A DNA stretch of 34,364 nucleotides from Dimargaris cristalligena (GCA_027576995.1 JANBQC010000287.1:1-34364); one strand, 5' to 3'. Shown: positions 9,574 through 18,629, numbered from the stretch's first letter. Notes: generated by a model from the sequence alone, not told the origin. A program made the numbers and translations.

Positions 9574-10404
9574 TTACACGCGGGGTTCAGGCATCGCGGG
9601 CTGAACGTGGGTGCCGTCAACCACGGGGTGCGCGGGGTTGTAGCTGGCCGCATTGGGCTGGGCCGACGGGGACATCATGCCCGCGTTCTGGTGCATCATA
9701 CCAGCGTCAGCCCCGTAGGCCTGGGGGCTGGTCATACCGGCGGGTCCGGCTGCCATCTTGTCATTGTACTGGGGGTTGTTCATACCCGAGTTGTAGCCGC
9801 CGGAGGTCTGGTTCATGCCGCTGTTGTAGCCGGACGAATTGGTGACGCCCATGGCTCCGGTGCCGGCGGCAGGGCCAATTCCGGTACCGGTGGTCATGTG
9901 GGGCGCCGAAGTGCTCTGGGGATCGCTGAAGAGGTGGCTGTAGTTACCGAACAGGGTCATGGCCGTCAAGAACGACGTAATCATCGACATGAACAGGTTG
10001 AACACAACAACCGCACGCGCCGTCTTACAACGGGCATCGTGGCAGCTGAGCAGGTTGGCCTGCGTGGCGGTCGCGATGGTGGCCGAAGCCCACAGAATCG
10101 TCATCAGGGCCAGCAGAGCGGGTTCGATCCAGTTGGCTCCGTGGCGCACCGTGGTGGCCTTGGCGCGGCTACGCTTGAAGCTGCGGATGGCGTTGATGAA
10201 GGCCAGGGCTAAGAGGGCCAGCAGGGAGAAACAGGCCATGAACAGCGTCCAGGCCATGGGTCCCTTGGCGTACCAGCGGCTGTCGCGGCGCACGATGTTG
10301 ACCACAATGGCCGACAGCACGAACACGGCGCAGTTGAGTAACAGGGCGAAGAGGTACATGAAGATCCGAAGACCTTTGTATCCCATATGAGCGGCGTTAT
10401 TCAT
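9574..10404 (-). CDS. MARVEL-like four-helix membrane protein 3, long tail
   Basis: At 276 residues this is the longest of the array. Helices lie at about 12-35, 50-72, 95-115 and 128-150. Signature positions are Glu94, Leu104-Trp105, Cys121 and Cys126 (CHDARC), and helix 4 opens CKTARAVVVFNLF. The tail of about 120 residues is rich in Gly, Ala, Asn, Met, Ser and Pro and nearly free of charge. It contains TGIGPAAG, echoing GIGPGP of paralogue 1, and a doubled GYNSGMN unit near residues 195-212, and it ends QPAMPEPRV. Such tails are usually disordered. The ATG at 10404 has an ideal ACCATGA context. Single exon. The NCE102-like MARVEL reading is by motif; the tail's role is unknown. Confidence 0.82.
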   Translation of the reverse strand: MNNAAHMGYKGLRIFMYLFALLLNCAVFVLSAIVVNIVRRDSRWYAKGPMAWTLFMACFSLLALLALAFINAIRSFKRSRAKATTVRHGANWIEPALLALMTILWASATIATATQANLLSCHDARCKTARAVVVFNLFMSMITSFLTAMTLFGNYSHLFSDPQSTSAPHMTTGTGIGPAAGTGAMGVTNSSGYNSGMNQTSGGYNSGMNNPQYNDKMAAGPAGMTSPQAYGADAGMMHQNAGMMSPSAQPNAASYNPAHPVVDGTHVQPAMPEPRV

Positions 10405-10672
10405 GGTGGCTAATAATAATCAACACTGGTAGTAGGGATAGGGGGAGTCCCGATTAATAATGGGTTTAGAAGCAGAAGGCAGGGGGGAGGTGTGACTAGA
10501 GGGTTAGTACAACAGATCTCGGTCGCAAATTAGTAGCCGTATCAACGAATAGGTACGATAGCAATACTACAGTGGACAGGATCGGTCCTAAGGTAATAAA
10601 TAATAATATTCAGTATGGGTATGCAGGAAGGAGTAGGAGGGGGGGAAGGCCCCGCTGCCGGGAATGGTTTCA

Positions 10673-10678
10673 TTTATA
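10673..10678 (-). promoter_or_regulatory. Possible TATA box, MARVEL gene 3
   Basis: The minus strand reads TATAAA within ATTATAAATG, about 270 nt upstream of the ATG at 10404, implying a long 5' UTR if used. Confidence 0.3.
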
Positions 10679-11962
10679 ATCCCTAGAGAGGGAGGGGGGT
10701 GCTTCAGACCATCGACGAGTTTCAACCCGATGTGTGGGACCGGGGGTTTCATATCCGAAACCAAGCCCGGTTGTCCCGTCTAATAACGACATCCCCGAAG
10801 CCTATTCCCAAGGAGGGGCGATCCCTCCCCAAATGACCAACTTGACTACTGTTATCCACTTACCGAAGAAACGAAAGAGTGGAGCGGTGGGTGATAGTGG
10901 CCCAAATAGCTGGTACTACAGGCAAACAGCTTTGACTGCAGTAAATAATGCGTAAAAAAATATACAATGAGGCCCCCAGCCAGATGGGCAGGTGGTGTAG
11001 GGAGATGCGAAGGAGTGGGTGAGTGGTGTAGACTAACCAAAATGAATAGGTGGAACCAGTGAATGAAATTACGCTTAATTGAGTTAAACAGATCCAGCCG
11101 TAAGGAATGGGCAGCGTGTGCAGTTATATATGTTTTGGTCCAAGGGGGCAGCCATCGTCTCTAGACGAAACCTTGGGTAGAATTCTACCGGCCTGAGACC
11201 CGCGGAACCCAAGGAGTGGGACAGATGCACCGGATTGCGTGTTCACTTTGGTGTCGAAGCAATGGTTTCACTTGTGGAACACGCCTGGAGCCCGCCCCAC
11301 TAGGGTTTTTGGTGCGAATATGCGGTCTAACACGGGGGCGGGGGAAAGGTCCGCATTCGATACGCCCGGGCGGGAGGAACAGACACATTCCCGGATTCTG
11401 ACCTACTCCTCCGCGGCGACTGAAACCTAATGGACTGAAATCAAGGCCATCTGGGTCATCTATCCGCTTACCCCAAACCTGGTCTCGACGGGGGGGTGCT
11501 GGATGTATGGACCAGGGGACTGGATCGTTCTGGGAGGAGAAGGCGTCCCAGGTAATAAATAATATTAGACCTACCTATAGGCCTGCCCCTACCGCACATT
11601 AGAAGAGCGCACCCAGTAGTAGTCACACGTAGACTACGCCACCGGGCTCAACACCGATCATCACGGTGCATCAATCCTCGACGCCGCCGGTTTAGGATGA
11701 GTGGTTAAACGAGACATGTGCACCCGGTCTGGGGGTAAGTCTGAGTGGGCGCTGGAGGGGTGCCCTCACTCCCATTCCTGGGGTTGGTGGGTTCGGTTGA
11801 GGTGGCGAGATCATCTGCACGGATTTGGGGATAGGTTACATTAAATTAATTAGGGTGGTATCGGGGGTTACTCTTAAAAGCACCCCGGTGATACCAAATG
11901 GCACCCCTACCCCACGCCGTGCCTTGGTCACGCAAATGGCCAGTCAATGTGATTTGTTTCCA

Positions 11963-11976
11963 TTTATTTATTTATT
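11963..11976 (-). terminator. Overlapping poly(A) signals, MARVEL gene 4
   Basis: Three overlapping AATAAA copies (AATAAATAAATAAA on the minus strand) lie about 155 nt past the stop codon at 12131. Confidence 0.45.
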
Positions 11977-12130
11977 ATTAGTTGAATAATAATCATAATA
12001 TTCGTAATTACGACGCAGGTTGAAGGGGGCATGCGTACCAATTTAAAAGTGGGCTCCATAGCGGGAATTTATACGTCAAAGTGAAATTAGGACATGAGAG
12101 CTGAAGAGGGTGGAGGAGCAGGTTGCGCCA

Positions 12131-12793
12131 TTAGGGGGCCTGGTAGGTCGGCATGGGGGTGGACGGGAGAGGGGGGACAGGACTGGGCACGACGGGGTTA
12201 AGGTCTTCCCCGGGAGGACTGGGCATATCAATGTGGGTAGTCGACGAGGCCGGACTGGCCTCGGAAGGGACGGGTAAGCTGGTTGAGTAAATCCCTGAAG
12301 TGAATTTCCCCTTGTCGGCATGGTCATGCTCGGGTAGGTGGGGAGTCCGGCAAAGGTAGTCACGCAGGCGGATTCCGAACAAAAGGCCGAAAAACACAAA
12401 GGCGAAGAAGGCAAAGGCGATGGCACCGCGGGCCACGCCACACACACTATCGGGGCAGTCGACCGGGCGGGCCACGGTAATGGCGATAAATCCGCTGAAC
12501 CAAAAGATGGACAGTACCCCAGTGAGAACGGCTTCGGCCAACGGTTCGATGAGCCGGCGAAAGTAGGGTAGACCGGAGCGGGCGTGGAGCCAGGGCGCAC
12601 TGGCCATGAGGGCCACGAGAAGCAGGCTAAACACGGCGTTGAAAATGATAAACTTAAAGGCCGAGGGGGTCCACCCCTGGGCCCAGTCGGCCACCCGCGC
12701 ACCGAAGCACATGACCATAAACGCGCACAGACCGCCGGCGCTCAGGGAAATGAGGCGAACCCGGTCGTAAAAATTATATGAAATAACCGCCAT
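12131..12793 (-). CDS. MARVEL-like four-helix membrane protein 4
   Basis: This 220-residue paralogue starts at the ATG at 12793. The frame is open further upstream to 12946, but only via a TTG, so the longer form is rejected. Helices are at about 13-32, 47-67, 87-107 and 121-143. Signature residues are Glu87, Phe97-Trp98, Cys113 and Cys118 (CPDSVC), and helix 4 starts CGVARGAIAFAFF, close to the fungal MARVEL motif. The tail (about 150-220) is Pro/Ser-rich, with acidic and His residues near its start, and ends STPMPTYQAP. Single exon. It is transcribed away from the fifth paralogue, and the two share a 1.4-kb upstream region. Confidence 0.82.
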   Translation of the reverse strand: MAVISYNFYDRVRLISLSAGGLCAFMVMCFGARVADWAQGWTPSAFKFIIFNAVFSLLLVALMASAPWLHARSGLPYFRRLIEPLAEAVLTGVLSIFWFSGFIAITVARPVDCPDSVCGVARGAIAFAFFAFVFFGLLFGIRLRDYLCRTPHLPEHDHADKGKFTSGIYSTSLPVPSEASPASSTTHIDMPSPPGEDLNPVVPSPVPPLPSTPMPTYQAP

Positions 12794-14188
12794 ATCGATA
12801 AATAAGAGTAAAAGATGCGGAGACCATGCAAGTAGGGTGGTGGTGGGGTTGAATAACCGAGTAAAAAATGTAGCAGCAGGGGGGGAGTGGAAAAAGGCGG
12901 GAGAGTGACAATGCTTGCGGAGCGGGGGAATGTATGGCGTGAGCAATAGGCAGTGAAGGAAGAATAATAAACACAGCTACACCACACTCACACCCACACC
13001 CATTCAGCAACTATGAAGCAACAGCGGATATGCCTAGGCTATGGCAGCAGTGGGTTGGGGCTGGTTAATAAACGGCGGGCGGGGAGGCAGTTGGATGAAA
13101 TTAAAGACGGAGCGTCGTTACTAAGGGGAAAAGTAAAGCGGGGCCTACTAACGTCGCCAACAGGTTCTATCATTAATGAGTACGAGAAAGGTGTACTTTT
13201 ATTTTTTGCGGAGGGAGGAGGCCAAGTAATAAGCGAAATGGAGTAGAGGGCCGCTGCGACTAATTAAAGAATCGGGAAGCAATATAGGCATGAAAAAGGG
13301 AAGATGATTGACTGCTCTTCAACGGCACATCTCAACGTTCGCAGAACGGAGGGGGGTATTAATAAACGAATACTCATAAATAAAGGCCGCAAAGCAAGGT
13401 TAAAAATGCCCAAGAGACTCCGGCGCACCGTTGGCGAGTCTTTATAGCAGCGACCTTGTCCTTGTTGGAGCATCCGCAACCCACCCATCGGGTTGGGCAG
13501 GGCTAAAGGCCATTGGAGTTGAGTGGGGAACGCACCCTCTATAGGGCGGCAATCCTTTTGCAGCCCACCCGCAGAGGGGCCTCCAATGGCCGGTGTGGGG
13601 CCCCCCATTGGAATCACTCGACACTTGGCCGACAATCCCCGCTGCCGTTCATCATTGAGTTGTGGTTGCATGGCGGGCGGGGGGTTCAACCAGGCTGTAT
13701 AACGAACACTCACGAGGCTTAGTGAGGGTTAATAATGGGTCTCTCATATATTTACCCATATTATGTAAAGTCTTCATACATCTGGCGCAACTCCGCTCTC
13801 TTCGATTCGGCGAACCGACGGCCGCATGGTGACGGCGGATGTGCCCTCGTTCTGTTGTCCCTCTCCCCCATCGCTTGGAAGAAAGTAAGGTTTAATGCGC
13901 CATGGACAAGGGAAAAGGCCACACCGCCCCTGTCCCCTTTCCCCCTGGGTCGGTAGATTTGACCCTGAACCGCACTGTACTGAAACATGTATCGTCGTAA
14001 ACAGTCGGGAGGGGGATACTTCCCTCTCCCTCATCTTCCTTACTAACCCTCTAAGGCTCAGCAAATCCAAATCGCTATTTAAAGCCCACGACATCCCTCC
14101 CATTAAATCGGGTGGTGTGTACATGTTTACCACTAATCTTACCATTATATTACTACTGCCTTTTCTCGTCTGCTAATTTCGGATTGCC
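12794..14188. other. Divergent promoter region between MARVEL genes 4 and 5
   Basis: About 1.4 kb separates the two divergent start codons. It contains a TATA-like TATTTAAA 106 nt before gene 5, a CTAACCCT element at 14043-14050, and an 11-bp inverted repeat at 13508-13518 / 13581-13591. A 149-codon minus frame at 13264-13713 lacks any domain or composition typical of a gene here, and I do not call it. Confidence 0.45.
14076..14083 (+). promoter_or_regulatory. Probable TATA box, MARVEL gene 5
   Basis: TATTTAAA lies 106-113 nt upstream of the ATG at 14189, a usual position. The stretch from there to the ATG is pyrimidine-rich, as in many fungal leaders. Confidence 0.5.
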
Positions 14189-14881
14189 ATGGACCCCCAA
14201 TATATCCAAACTAATTGGCGGTTAGGGGCTCTCTATACCCTTGAGCTTATCTTGTCCGCCGTCTGCCTGGCCGGCAACATGGTCCATATCACCCACAATG
14301 TGGATCAAACCGACGTGCTCAGCGTCGCCAGTGCCGTCATGTTCCTAGCCGCCAGCTTCAGCTCGTCCTTCGCCATGCTGGTCCTCTTTTCCGCCAAGCA
14401 GCGTATCGTGGCGGGCCACGAGTTTTTCGCCGAACGCACCCTGCTGGGGGTTGTCTCTACCTTCTACATTGTATCGGGTCTCTTCGTGGTGGCCTACCGC
14501 GGGAACCCGTGCGCAGTCGGCAGTCAGCTGCCGGTGGACAGCACTCGCCCGTCCGTCTGTGGGTTCCATTATCTCTCCCTGGTGGCCGGCCTGTTAGCTT
14601 GGCTATCCCTGGCCGCCCTCCTGGCCTTTAACGTCTATCGCGCTCGGTGCTACGTTCGCCACTCGGACACCCTGGGTGAAACCGAAAAGCAGCCCCGAAT
14701 CGATAGCCTCCATAGTGCTATTGGCGGCAATGCTTTTGCGTCGGGCCAGACGGACTACTTGGAGCACCGGGGGACGCGGGCCAGCACCCTCACTTACTAC
14801 CACGCCTTGCAGCACCACCGCCTTTCCAACACCTCGTCGGGTTTGCGCAACTCCCTGTACCACTCCCAACCCATGCCCTAA
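14189..14881 (+). CDS. MARVEL-like four-helix membrane protein 5 (divergent member)
   Basis: This 230-residue protein is the only array member on the plus strand and the most divergent. Helices are at about 12-32, 45-67, 83-103 and 127-148. The signature persists with changes: Glu82, then Phe92-Tyr93 where the others have (F/L)W, then Cys108 and Cys124 in a loop enlarged to 15 residues between cysteines. The block after the second Cys is GFHYLSLVAG rather than the Ala-Arg-Ala type. The tail of about 80 residues is rich in His, Ser, Thr, Tyr and Arg and ends SLYHSQPMP. The ATG has a GCCATGG context. Single exon. Its membership of the family rests on the spacing of Glu, aromatic pair and Cys; on its own I would call it only a four-helix protein. 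Confidence 0.75.
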   Translation: MDPQYIQTNWRLGALYTLELILSAVCLAGNMVHITHNVDQTDVLSVASAVMFLAASFSSSFAMLVLFSAKQRIVAGHEFFAERTLLGVVSTFYIVSGLFVVAYRGNPCAVGSQLPVDSTRPSVCGFHYLSLVAGLLAWLSLAALLAFNVYRARCYVRHSDTLGETEKQPRIDSLHSAIGGNAFASGQTDYLEHRGTRASTLTYYHALQHHRLSNTSSGLRNSLYHSQPMP

Positions 14882-15740
14882 CCGAACCTAAGTCTGATCC
14901 TGGCCCTCCCAATATGGTTGTTGGATGACGATCGCCCAGCCCAATATTCGCATCTATTCTCTACTGGGTGACCCCCCCCTGCCCTTTACTCAATTTTGAG
15001 ATGGCGTATGGTATCACCTATTTCGGTCCCCACTGAATTACTCTCCTCATAATGTTGTTATTACTAGCCCTCCTCCTCCCTCTAAACTAATCATACATTC
15101 AAAATAAACCCCTCTCTGTAACCATCGATTGTGCGGGGCCGGTTGAACTGAATTCTACCGTCTCATTCGATTCTCTGTTCACCTCCTAACGGGGGGACAT
15201 GGCTGTGCTTCAGGAGATTAGGAGCCGGTTATTCCCCTCAGCTCCCCTAAAATAGTGCACACGGCCCCTGTACCTAATCCCACCCCCCCCTTATTCCTTG
15301 ACGCTCGTCCTCCAAATGTCCGTGTGCTATACATCTCCCCCCATCGTAGCAGCCTCCTCAGTGACCATGACTGGTAACGCCTCTTCTACTACTGTCCCTC
15401 GGATCCCAGCCATTGCATGGCCAGTTCTCAGTGGCGCGAACTATACTCGCCCTGTGGTGCCCTCTATGAATGCCCTTCCGCACTTGGGCATGTACACACC
15501 CCATTGCCTTTAATGATGAGGGAGGGTTGGTGGTTTCGTTCAGTGTGTGTGAATCACCGTAATCACATTGGAACCCGCCGCCTTCCATGGAACGAGTTTC
15601 AGCCACAGGGGATTATCATATCTTCTCTTCTTTCTATAGTTCTCGTCCGTTTCAAAATTGGCATTCCTGGTGAATCAGCTACCTAAAAATAATTTTATAA
15701 TAAAAATTCGGCAGCAATAAAGCCGCATTTGACTTCCAGC
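14882..15740. other. Convergent 3' region between MARVEL 5 and BRPF/Nto1
   Basis: About 0.86 kb holding both 3' ends. A plus-strand AATAAA at 15103-15108 can serve MARVEL 5. AT-rich sequence at 15685-15720 lies just past the BRPF stop codon. No gene is seen. Confidence 0.5.
15103..15108 (+). terminator. Poly(A) signal AATAAA, MARVEL gene 5
   Basis: AATAAA about 222 nt past the stop codon at 14881. Confidence 0.4.
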
Positions 15741-18629
15741 TTAGCCCCCCTCGGGCGATTCTGGTTCTAACAATCCTTTACGGCGCAGCTCCTGCTGTAC
15801 CGCCTCGTACGCAACAAATACTTGTTTTTTATACGTCGAGCGGGCGCTGGTCGCGGCCTGGAGATACGTTTGATCTACGGCCCGGTCCACGCCCAGCGAG
15901 TGCAGCTGGCCTGCCCCCACCCAGGCAAACGTCCGGCGAATCAAGTCCTTATCGTAGAACCGGACCAGATAGTCGCTGGGTTGATGAGGCACCTCGTGGA
16001 CCACGCGGGGCACTAGTTCGTGTTTGGGGCTGAAGATATCCGCCGGGAACCACGGAAACCCATGGATCTTAGCCCACACAATGTCCCCGATGCGGAGGGT
16101 CCCCGACTTCGTGGGGGGTTTTCGAAGAAAGGGGGTGGGCGTGGCCGGGGTGGGGGGGCCGCTCTTGCCTCGTCGGGTGGAACGACCGGGGGTGACGAGG
16201 TGCTGGGGTGGCGTCCGGGCTAGTTTGCGGGCGCGCGTGATCCGGGGCCCGGGCGATTCGGCCGTGGACAGGATGCGTTTGCGGAGGGTCGCGGGAGAGT
16301 CCTTTGGCTGGGGGGATTCGTTCGGGGGTCCCGTCGGGCGAGGCGATGGGGGCCGGGAAGTTAACTGCAGTGGGGTTAATGGCGGGGGGGTTTCGGACGA
16401 CCGGCGTAGGGAGAATCGCCGTGGCCGCCGAGGGGGGGTCCCCGTCCTCGTGGGTATAGTAGGGTTTGGACCGGATAGTGTCGATGGGGAAGTGCCGGTC
16501 GGGCCTAGCGACTGGGCCCGGGCTCGGGTGGGGCGGGATATGGAGGGGGCCGGCTTGGATGTCGTGGGCGGGGGAGTACCCAGCCGAGGGGGTGGGGGCG
16601 GTAGCGAAGGGAACGGGGTGGGGGGTGGTAACGAATCGAAATCAAAAATTAAGGGGGAGGGGGGAACCAGCGGGGCCCCGCGGTTCGTCAATGGTAATTG
16701 CTGGTATTGGGTCCGGGCCGCGGCCATCAGCTCGCCCAGTAGCGCGCGTAGGGTCACCGCAGTCCGGTAATACGGGGTGGTGGGACGGTTATACACCGTG
16801 GCATTGGTAAAGACGAGCTGCGCGTCACGTTCAAAGGCGTCTAGTGAATCGTAGGCGTAGCTGGCGAGGCGCCGCTGTATGGTGCCCAGGTCCATGGGAT
16901 TCGTAATTACATCGTAGTAGTCAGGGGCCAGTTGCACGGGTACGGGCTCGGCAAAATAGTCCCGCTTGTCGGCGGCCTGTAGGGCCTCCAACACGGGCCA
17001 GAGCACCCGGGAGAGGGGGTAGATGAAACCCTCGAGGTACTGGCGTTGCAGACGAAACCGCTTAAGTTTCTGGCGCTCCCGTTTGCGGACCAATTCCACC
17101 AGGTTCCGGATCCGTTCCAGATCCTTACGCACATGCTGCAGGATACCGTACTGCCGGTCGCTTTCCAGTTCGGCAGCCTTCTGCTGGGAGGCCGATGCGG
17201 TCCAGGGCTCCAGGTGAAGGCGCTTGATAAGCGGGGCCCCCCGGCGACTCTGGCGCTTGAGGGACCAGTAGCGGGCCAGCTGTTGGATGAAGGCGGCCCG
17301 CTGGCGGATGGGTGGTTTTAGAGCTGGGTCTAGGAGACGGCGGGCAATATACTCGGGTATGACGGGGGCGAGTGCATTATAGTGCTGGAAGCTAGGCGAG
17401 GCGGGGCCGTCGGAGTGAGATGACGAAGGGTGGTGGGTGGTCCGGGGCCGGAACAGGGCCTCCACGGCATCGATGCGCTGGGTCTGCAGGGCCAATTCGG
17501 CGTCGGAGGCCCGGAGGGCGGCGGTGGCATGGGCCGGGTCGTAAACGTCCAGGTGGTCGGGTGGGGCGTGGCGGTCGCAGAAGGAGCGGAAAATGGGCTC
17601 CCCCGTGTATTTGTGGGTTTTCATTTTGAGGTAGAGCCGGGCCTTACGGGCACAGGTGACGTGGTAGGCGGTGTAACAGGCCTTATTGGTGCACTGAATA
17701 CAGGCCCCCTGGCGACGTTTGCAAATGTAGCAGTGCAGGCGCCAGCGACTCTTGGGGACCTGGTCTACGTTGTCAATGGGTTCCATGTAGACGGGGTTGG
17801 CCACGGTGACCTCGGGGATCCATAGGGCACACAGCAGATGGGCCCATTTGTTGGTAGTAGTCTTTTTGAAGGCCCCATCAGTGTAGGGACAGAAGAGGCA
17901 GGTGACGCGGGTTTCGGGGGAGATCATGCAGCGGCGGCACAGCCACTGGCCTTCGGGAATGTAGGGCACCCCGTAACAGTCCTGGTGAACGGCGAGGTTG
18001 CAGCCGTCACAAAACACAATGGCATTGCTGTTCTCGCACTCCTCCTCGCCGCAAATGCTACAGGCGGACTCCTCGGGGGGCAGCTCAGCGTGCTGCTTCT
18101 CAGCCAGCGAGCGTTGAATGTGTTTGGTGAGGTCGAACCACTCCTTTTCCAGGCGGTCCAAGAGGGCCTCGCATAGGCTAGCGGGAACGAGATTCAGGTC
18201 GGCGCGGGAGCGCTCGAGGTTGACCAAATCCAACCAGGCCTGGTCCTCCTCGTCCATGTCGTACTCGACTTTAGCGGCGAGTTCGGTTTCAGTCAGCTCA
18301 ACGTTGCGAATGTAGTGACCTTCGGGGCGCTTAAAAGGGGAGAGCGGGTCGGACGGACTCCCTAGGCGTTGGTTCAGGTCAATGGGGTGGAACCGAGTCA
18401 CAGGCAGGGTGGCTAGGGCGCGTTTCGGCTGTAGGGAAGAGTCGGTGGGCGGCGGGGGGTCGGCCTGGTTCACCCGCTGTACGGGGTAGGCATAGTTCGG
18501 TTTAAGATCGGAGAAAAAGTCGGAATAGGGCCGCTCCTCCCGCGGCTTCTCCACAGCGGGGGCGCGCGACGGTGTGGAAAGAGGACTGGGTTTTCGGCCC
18601 AGGCCCAGGGCCACAATAGGGTCGCCCAT
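15741..18629 (-). CDS. NTO1: BRPF/Nto1-type PHD-bromodomain-PWWP scaffold of a MYST acetyltransferase complex
   Basis: This 962-residue protein matches BRPF/Nto1, the scaffold that ties a MYST histone acetyltransferase (Sas3, MOZ, HBO1) to chromatin. Domains in order: an enhancer-of-polycomb-like stretch (about 105-180); PHD1, CSICGEEE through CRRC (190-234); a zinc knuckle and extended PHD2, CLFCPYTD to CDRH (244-354); a basic coiled segment (about 495-535); a bromodomain (about 545-640) with YYDVITNPMDL and acetyl-lysine-binding Asn614 in VYN; a Pro/Ser/Arg-rich linker (655-840); and a C-terminal PWWP domain (about 843-935) with FPWFP at 858-862. The frame extends to 18692 only through a TTG. 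The ATG at 18629 has an ideal GCCATGG context. It is one uninterrupted exon. The gene is divergent from phosphatidylinositol synthase. Confidence 0.95.
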   Translation of the reverse strand: MGDPIVALGLGRKPSPLSTPSRAPAVEKPREERPYSDFFSDLKPNYAYPVQRVNQADPPPPTDSSLQPKRALATLPVTRFHPIDLNQRLGSPSDPLSPFKRPEGHYIRNVELTETELAAKVEYDMDEEDQAWLDLVNLERSRADLNLVPASLCEALLDRLEKEWFDLTKHIQRSLAEKQHAELPPEESACSICGEEECENSNAIVFCDGCNLAVHQDCYGVPYIPEGQWLCRRCMISPETRVTCLFCPYTDGAFKKTTTNKWAHLLCALWIPEVTVANPVYMEPIDNVDQVPKSRWRLHCYICKRRQGACIQCTNKACYTAYHVTCARKARLYLKMKTHKYTGEPIFRSFCDRHAPPDHLDVYDPAHATAALRASDAELALQTQRIDAVEALFRPRTTHHPSSSHSDGPASPSFQHYNALAPVIPEYIARRLLDPALKPPIRQRAAFIQQLARYWSLKRQSRRGAPLIKRLHLEPWTASASQQKAAELESDRQYGILQHVRKDLERIRNLVELVRKRERQKLKRFRLQRQYLEGFIYPLSRVLWPVLEALQAADKRDYFAEPVPVQLAPDYYDVITNPMDLGTIQRRLASYAYDSLDAFERDAQLVFTNATVYNRPTTPYYRTAVTLRALLGELMAAARTQYQQLPLTNRGAPLVPPSPLIFDFDSLPPPTPFPSLPPPPPRLGTPPPTTSKPAPSISRPTRARAQSLGPTGTSPSTLSGPNPTIPTRTGTPPRRPRRFSLRRSSETPPPLTPLQLTSRPPSPRPTGPPNESPQPKDSPATLRKRILSTAESPGPRITRARKLARTPPQHLVTPGRSTRRGKSGPPTPATPTPFLRKPPTKSGTLRIGDIVWAKIHGFPWFPADIFSPKHELVPRVVHEVPHQPSDYLVRFYDKDLIRRTFAWVGAGQLHSLGVDRAVDQTYLQAATSARSTYKKQVFVAYEAVQQELRRKGLLEPESPEGG

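Larger units (their letters stand above)
10405..12130. other. Intergenic region between MARVEL genes 3 and 4
   Basis: At 1.7 kb this is the longest gap in the array. It holds the MARVEL 3 promoter, with a TATA-like element at 10673-10678, and the 3' region of MARVEL 4, with overlapping AATAAA copies at 11963-11976. Reading frames are short and unlike any family I know. Nothing else is supported. Confidence 0.5.

Noticed and set aside
9607..10212. 201-codon plus-strand frame opposite MARVEL gene 3
   Set aside because: It is a shadow of the GC-rich minus-strand gene; Gly/Arg/Val/His-rich composition is typical of an antisense frame.
12794..12946. N-terminal extension of MARVEL protein 4 by 51 residues
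   Set aside because: The open frame begins at a TTG and the extension is low-complexity; the ATG at 12793 matches the start position of the paralogues.
13264..13713. 149-codon minus-strand frame between MARVEL genes 4 and 5
   Set aside because: No recognisable domain, it covers an inverted repeat, and its composition follows base content rather than protein-like bias.
16024..16770. 248-codon plus-strand frame opposite BRPF/Nto1
   Set aside because: It mirrors the Pro/Arg-rich linker of BRPF and is nearly all Gly, Arg and Val; it is an antisense artefact.
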